Below the pieces are notes generated by a model, which was not told where the DNA came from, made no database searches, and saw only the letters and a list, made by a program, of their open reading frames with translations. Source: CAZNDN01 sp964571815 (GTDB taxonomy: Bacteria > Fibrobacterota > Chitinivibrionia > Chitinivibrionales > WJKA01). From it: 9,650 bases of DNA. The DNA lies in assembly GCA_964571815.1 (NCBI GenBank), contig CAZNDN010000148.1:1-9650 (forward strand), written 5' to 3'. Shown here in pieces: positions 6,663-9,650 of this stretch (positions are counted from its first letter, which is position 1; every line of letters starts with the position of its first letter). Made by a program: the position numbers and the translations under genes.

Positions 6663-7437
6663 CTGCCACGCTCACCTGTCCGATCTTTCGAGCAGCGAAC
6701 TGGCCGCCTGTATCGAAGAGGCGCAATCGTTCGGTGTTGCCGGAATCCTCAACACTGCCGTCAGTCTCCCCTCCTGCGCTGCCGTGCTCCGGCAGTGCGG
6801 GGAGTACCCCGAAATGCTCGGTGCCGTGGTCGGCATTTCGCCGTTCGATACCCGAGAGCTTCCCGGCAACTGGCGAGAAGAGCTTGCCTCGATGCTTGCA
6901 GGCCCGGCGGTTCGAGGGCTGGGCGAAACCGGACTTGATACCACCAACCCGCGCTACCCTCCCCTTGCCGTGCAACAGCCCGTCTTCGAATCACAATTAG
7001 AGCTTGCCCTCGAGTACGGTCTTCCGGTGATACTGCACTCCCGCGGTGCGGAGCGACGGGCCGTGGAAATATGCGTGAATGCGGGAGTGTCGACGGCGGT
7101 GTTTCATTGCTTCACGGGTGACGAACCGTCGTTGAAGTATGTTCTGGACCAGGGTTTCCATGTCTCCTTCTCCGGCATTGTCACCTTCAAGAACAGCGCC
7201 GCCGCGGACCTTGTACCCCTTGTTCCCGTCGAACAACTCCTGATAGAAACGGACACTCCCTATCTCGCGCCCACACCTCACCGGGGCGAGAGGAACCGCC
7301 CCGGCTGGGTGAGCCTTGTGGGTGAGCGTGTCGCCGTTCTTCGAGGCACACCCCCCGAAGAACTCGCCGTAGAACTTGACAAAAACGTTCGACGGGTATT
7401 CTCGACCTCCGCCACGCCGCCCCCTGTCTCCGGGTGA
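6652..7437 (+). CDS. tatD: TatD family metal-dependent hydrolase
   Basis: 261 residues, the usual length for TatD-type hydrolases, which are two-metal TIM-barrel enzymes with 3'-5' exonuclease/DNase activity in characterised members. Expected metal ligands are all visible: H6 and H8 (TDCHAHL), E92 (GETGLD), H129 (PVILHSR), H152 (FHCFTG) and D201 (LLIETDTPYLAP). The C-terminal PHRGERNRPGWV block is also typical. One departure from the usual pattern: the GVHP motif reads GISP (61-64). Because E. coli-type paralogues YcfH, TatD and YjjV share these motifs, the exact orthologue is uncertain. ATG 6652 overlaps the end of rodZ by 11 nt, with GGGGCGG upstream, indicating translational coupling. The stop lies 14 nt before the second assembly gap. 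Confidence 0.93.
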   Translation: MWTDCHAHLSDLSSSELAACIEEAQSFGVAGILNTAVSLPSCAAVLRQCGEYPEMLGAVVGISPFDTRELPGNWREELASMLAGPAVRGLGETGLDTTNPRYPPLAVQQPVFESQLELALEYGLPVILHSRGAERRAVEICVNAGVSTAVFHCFTGDEPSLKYVLDQGFHVSFSGIVTFKNSAAADLVPLVPVEQLLIETDTPYLAPTPHRGERNRPGWVSLVGERVAVLRGTPPEELAVELDKNVRRVFSTSATPPPVSG

Positions 7438-7451
7438 TCATCAGTGCTTTC

Positions 7452-7551
7452 NNNNNNNNNNNNNNNNNNNNNNNNNNNNNNNNNNNNNNNNNNNNNNNNN
7501 NNNNNNNNNNNNNNNNNNNNNNNNNNNNNNNNNNNNNNNNNNNNNNNNNNN
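7452..7551. other. Assembly gap (100 N) between tatD and the hisC region
   Basis: Exactly 100 N, again a placeholder for unknown length. Because it falls between genes, codon phase gives no size estimate. It may hide a short gap, a repeat, or one or more genes, so linkage of tatD with hisC as a single operon cannot be claimed. Confidence 0.95.
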
Positions 7552-7642
7552 GCGGAAGGGAACCGGCGGTTGTTGTCTCATGATCGGCGGAAGGTGTATT
7601 TTCCTGCTGGTAGTATTGTCCGAAAAGGAAAGGCGTCGCGGC

Positions 7643-7819
7643 ATGTACACGCTGTTTTTCATTCTTGCCCTGATTGGAGGACTTGTGCTTGCCGTTCACG
7701 TGACGCTGGAGATCAATGAGCTTTCGGGCAGAATCGCGGAATGTACCAATAGAATCAGGGAATACTATGGAAAAGGAAAGGACGCTGGGGTTGATCAACA
7801 GGGCGGTACGGGATCTTGA
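7643..7819 (+). CDS. Possible small single-pass membrane protein
   Basis: 58 codons from ATG 7643 to a stop ending at 7819. I do not recognise a family. Residues 3-20 (YTLFFILALIGGLVLAVH with flanks) are a convincing transmembrane helix. They are followed by an amphipathic, charged stretch INELSGRIAECTNRIREYYG that could form a short coiled coil, then a Gly/Gln/Asp-rich tail. An AAGGAAAGG element lies 9 nt upstream of the ATG, a good ribosome-binding site. The frame is open upstream through the gap; an alternative ATG at 7580 would add a second hydrophobic segment but has no ribosome-binding site. The 3' end overlaps the hisC start by 53 nt in another frame, which is unusual and lowers confidence. 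The N-terminal orientation and function are unknown. Confidence 0.45.
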   Translation: MYTLFFILALIGGLVLAVHVTLEINELSGRIAECTNRIREYYGKGKDAGVDQQGGTGS

Positions 7820-8846
7820 CGCCTATCATCTCGCCCCTTCCGAGACACCGATAAAGCTGAACCAGAACGAGAGTCCCTTCGATTGGCCCGAGGAAGTGAA
7901 GGAGGAAGCAGCCCGTTTCTGCCGCGAGCGCCCGTGGAACCGGTATCCCGATTTCGTCCCGAAGCGGCTCCACGAGGATCTCGCCTCCTACGCGGGAGCG
8001 GCACCGGAGCAGATTCTCGCCGGCAACGGTTCGAACGAAGTGCTCCTGGTGCTGCTTGTCTCTCTGATGAATCGCGCGGTCCCCGTAATCATCTGCGAGC
8101 CCACCTTTGCCGTGTACCGCATGTTGATCACGGGCCTGGGCGGTACTGTCGAGTCGGTTCTTTCGGCCGATGACCTCACGTTCGACACGGCGGCGCTCAA
8201 GAACGCATGCCGGAACAATCCGGGCAGTCTTCTGATTGCGGCTTCGCCCAACAGTCCGACCGGCTCCGCTCTCAGCGAGTCGCAGGTACGTGAAGTACTC
8301 GAGGTTCACGAGGGATTCGTTGTCCTCGATCAGGCCTACGCCGAATTCGGCGGTTTCTCCGCGGTCGAGCTGTGCACAGCGTATCCCAACCTTCTGGTGA
8401 CGCGCACCTTCTCCAAAGCGCTGGCGGGTGCCGGCCTGCGTCTGGGCTACCTTGTCGGGTCACCCGAAGTGGTACGGGAGATCCGCAAGATCAAGCTGCC
8501 GTACAACATAAACTTCTTCTCCGAGTTCGCGGCCTCTCTCTTGTCGCGTCGAAGAGAGCTGATCCGGGAGCGGGTCCGGGTACTGTGCACCGAACGCGAC
8601 CGACTCTACCGGCATCTCCAATCATTGCCGTTCGATACGTGCTACCCCTCGGAAGCCAACTTCATTCTGGTGCGAACTTCGAAGTGCCATACACTCAAGA
8701 ATTTCCTGAGCCGTGAGGGCATCCTCGTGCGAGACGTCGCTTCCTATCCGCTGTTGAAGGACTGTCTGCGAATCAGTGTCGGGACGCCTCGGCACAACGA
8801 GATACTCAGAAAGAAGCTTGACGAGTTTTTCTCGACGGTGAAATGA
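7767..8846 (+). CDS. hisC: Histidinol-phosphate aminotransferase
   Basis: 359 residues, the typical HisC length. A PLP-dependent fold-type I aminotransferase that converts imidazole acetol phosphate and glutamate to histidinol phosphate and 2-oxoglutarate in the cytoplasm. Visible motifs: LNQNESPF near the N-terminus (31-38), NGSNEVL (87-93), ASPNSPTG with N162, VLDQAYAEF with D188 and Y191, the Schiff-base lysine K217 in TRTFSKALAGAGLRLGYLVG, and R335 in LRISVGTP, which is expected to bind the substrate carboxylate. ATG 7767 is preceded by AGGG at a 6-nt spacing; the frame is open to a TTG at 7716, but those residues do not fit the family. The neighbouring hisB supports HisC over other aminotransferases such as threonine-phosphate decarboxylase CobD. 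The stop overlaps an ATGA with hisB. Confidence 0.94.
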   Translation: MEKERTLGLINRAVRDLDAYHLAPSETPIKLNQNESPFDWPEEVKEEAARFCRERPWNRYPDFVPKRLHEDLASYAGAAPEQILAGNGSNEVLLVLLVSLMNRAVPVIICEPTFAVYRMLITGLGGTVESVLSADDLTFDTAALKNACRNNPGSLLIAASPNSPTGSALSESQVREVLEVHEGFVVLDQAYAEFGGFSAVELCTAYPNLLVTRTFSKALAGAGLRLGYLVGSPEVVREIRKIKLPYNINFFSEFAASLLSRRRELIRERVRVLCTERDRLYRHLQSLPFDTCYPSEANFILVRTSKCHTLKNFLSREGILVRDVASYPLLKDCLRISVGTPRHNEILRKKLDEFFSTVK

Positions 8847-8866
8847 ATGGCGAAAGGAGTCGCGAC

Positions 8867-9457
8867 GTGAAGCGAAATGCAGATGTCAGGCGAACGACAA
8901 AAGAGACGGATATTCGGCTGTCGCTTACGATCGACGGCGGAGGAGAGGCCGACGTGCGAAGCGGCAACAGCTTCATGGATCATATGTTGACGCTGTTCGC
9001 TCGCCACGGCCTTTTCGATCTGCAGCTTGTCTGCAAGGGCGACATCGAGGTGGACTTTCACCACAGCGCCGAAGACATCGGTATCTGCCTGGGCCGCGCG
9101 GTCTCGGAAGCACTCGGCGACAACAAGGGGATCAAGCGATTCGGTTCGTCATTCGTCCCCATGGACGAGTCACTTGCACGGGTATGTCTGGACATTTGTG
9201 GGAGGGCCAATCTCGTTTATGCCGTGACATTGCCCGATCGAATTGTCGGCACGTTCGAGTGCGACCTCGCCGAAGACTTCTTCAAGGCATTCTGCGACCA
9301 CGCGGCGGTCAGCATGCATATCGACCTGATCCGGGGCAGAAACAGCCATCATTCTCTGGAGGCGATATTCAAGGCGTTCGGCCATGCCCTGGGGGAGGGA
9401 TGTACGATCAATCCTCGTGCGGCAGACCAGGTACCTTCCACCAAAGGAGTACTGTAA
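8867..9457 (+). CDS. hisB: Imidazoleglycerol-phosphate dehydratase (single-domain HisB)
   Basis: Dehydrates imidazole glycerol phosphate to imidazole acetol phosphate, the substrate of HisC next door. 196 residues from GTG 8867, close to the ~195 usual for single-domain HisB; there is no fused histidinol-phosphatase domain. Motifs: VRRTTKETDI at the N-terminus, FMDHML with H39, RHGLFDL with H47, FHHSAEDIG (64-72) and NSHHSLEAIFKAFG (159-172), which supply the Mn-binding histidines and glutamates, and the family's C-terminal PSTKGVL. The frame also begins at ATG 8843, overlapping the hisC stop as ATGA, which would give 204 residues. GTG 8867 is preferred because AAAGGAG lies 7 nt upstream and the product then starts just before the conserved region. 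Minor oddity: GNSFMDHM where most have GxGFLDHM. No other his gene follows within the window. Confidence 0.94.
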   Translation: MKRNADVRRTTKETDIRLSLTIDGGGEADVRSGNSFMDHMLTLFARHGLFDLQLVCKGDIEVDFHHSAEDIGICLGRAVSEALGDNKGIKRFGSSFVPMDESLARVCLDICGRANLVYAVTLPDRIVGTFECDLAEDFFKAFCDHAAVSMHIDLIRGRNSHHSLEAIFKAFGHALGEGCTINPRAADQVPSTKGVL

Positions 9458-9471
9458 AGCAATCCGGCATT

Positions 9472-9510
9472 TTCCGGTTCCACCGGAATCGAGCTGAGGA
9501 CCGATCCTCA
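9472..9510 (+). other. Two tandem hairpins after hisB
   Basis: Hairpin 1: TTCCGGT (9472-9478) pairs with ACCGGAA (9482-9488) around a 3-nt loop. Hairpin 2: TGAGGA (9495-9500) pairs with TCCTCA (9505-9510) around CCGA. Both stems are perfect. Neither is followed by a T-run, so they are not standard intrinsic terminators; they may protect the mRNA end, pause polymerase, or be incidental. Confidence 0.4.
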
Positions 9511-9613
9511 CGAATCGCCACGCCCGGGAGGTGTCGAAATTTACGAAGAGCGATTGGGAGAGTACACAATCGAGACGGGACTTCGCCGCCTTTCGGGCGA
9601 CGTTCGAACCCGA

Positions 9614-9640
9614 TTGACATATTTGACAATTGACTATAAT
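9614..9640 (+). promoter_or_regulatory. Strong consensus-like sigma-70 promoter at window edge
   Basis: TTGACA at 9614-9619 and TATAAT at 9635-9640 both match the consensus exactly. The spacer is 15 nt, shorter than the optimal 17. TTGAC occurs three times in a row (9614, 9623, 9630), and the surroundings are AT-rich in an otherwise GC-rich window. Transcription would start just beyond the window edge and run rightwards into an unseen gene. Confidence 0.6.
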
Positions 9641-9650
9641 ATATTATTAG

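Larger units (their letters stand above)
9458..9650 (+). other. Region downstream of hisB, hairpins then promoter
   Basis: 193 nt to the window edge. There is no gene I can support. The hisB frame stays open past its TAA for all 64 remaining codons but has no ATG or GTG; the first TTG is at 9554. The last ~35 nt switch abruptly to AT-rich sequence. Confidence 0.5.

Noticed and set aside
7376..7642. Extension of the small membrane ORF upstream through the N gap and into tatD
   Set aside because: It depends on unknown sequence and overlaps tatD out of frame; the ribosome-binding site supports a start at 7643.
9530..9617. Short GTG-started frame (SKFTKSDWESTQSRRDFAAF...) after hisB
   Set aside because: Under 30 codons, no spaced ribosome-binding site, no recognisable product; likely chance.

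Overview
The window looks like a stretch of ordinary chromosome from a GC-rich, Gram-negative-type bacterium in a draft (probably metagenome-derived) assembly. Two runs of exactly 100 N (3210-3309 and 7452-7551) are scaffold-gap placeholders rather than measured sequence. A secreted SbsA-type Ig-like protein, a RodZ-like protein, overlapping dnaG-rpoD and a single-domain HisB together suggest a member of the FCB/candidate-phylum area (for example Latescibacterota, Zixibacteria or Eisenbacteria type). That placement is an inference from gene style, not a demonstrated assignment.

Layout. Positions 1-620 (+) hold the 3' end of an Ig-like-domain protein gene. It converges on rpoD (2320-779, -), which is preceded on the same strand by dnaG (3962-2305, -). 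The two overlap by 16 nt, giving a dnaG-rpoD pair that makes primase and the housekeeping sigma factor. A 478-nt divergent intergenic region (3963-4440) separates them from a plus-strand series: a YjbQ-family enzyme (4441-4857), a Maf nucleotide pyrophosphatase (5095-5703), a RodZ-like HTH membrane protein (5709-6662), a TatD metal-dependent hydrolase (6652-7437), the second assembly gap, a possible 58-residue membrane protein (7643-7819), hisC (7767-8846) and hisB (8867-9457). Tight spacing shows at least two transcription units: maf-rodZ-tatD (5-nt gap, then 11-nt overlap) and small ORF-hisC-hisB. The last 193 nt carry two hairpins and end in a striking AT-rich promoter-like sequence with exact TTGACA and TATAAT hexamers, pointing at a gene beyond the window.

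How the genes fit together. DnaG makes replication primers and RpoD directs housekeeping transcription, the classic macromolecular-synthesis pairing, here without rpsU next to dnaG. Maf (house-cleaning of nucleotides, linked to division), RodZ (rod-shape cytoskeleton anchor) and TatD (metal-dependent nuclease/hydrolase) form a growth and maintenance cluster. HisC and HisB are two histidine-biosynthesis steps, with the rest of the pathway not visible here.

I found no convincing new multi-gene system, mobile element, CRISPR array, tRNA or rRNA. The items most worth a second look are the terminal promoter, the small membrane ORF overlapping hisC, the substitutions in region 3.0 of the sigma factor, the divergent intergenic region, and the gap that hides the TOPRIM active site of DnaG.
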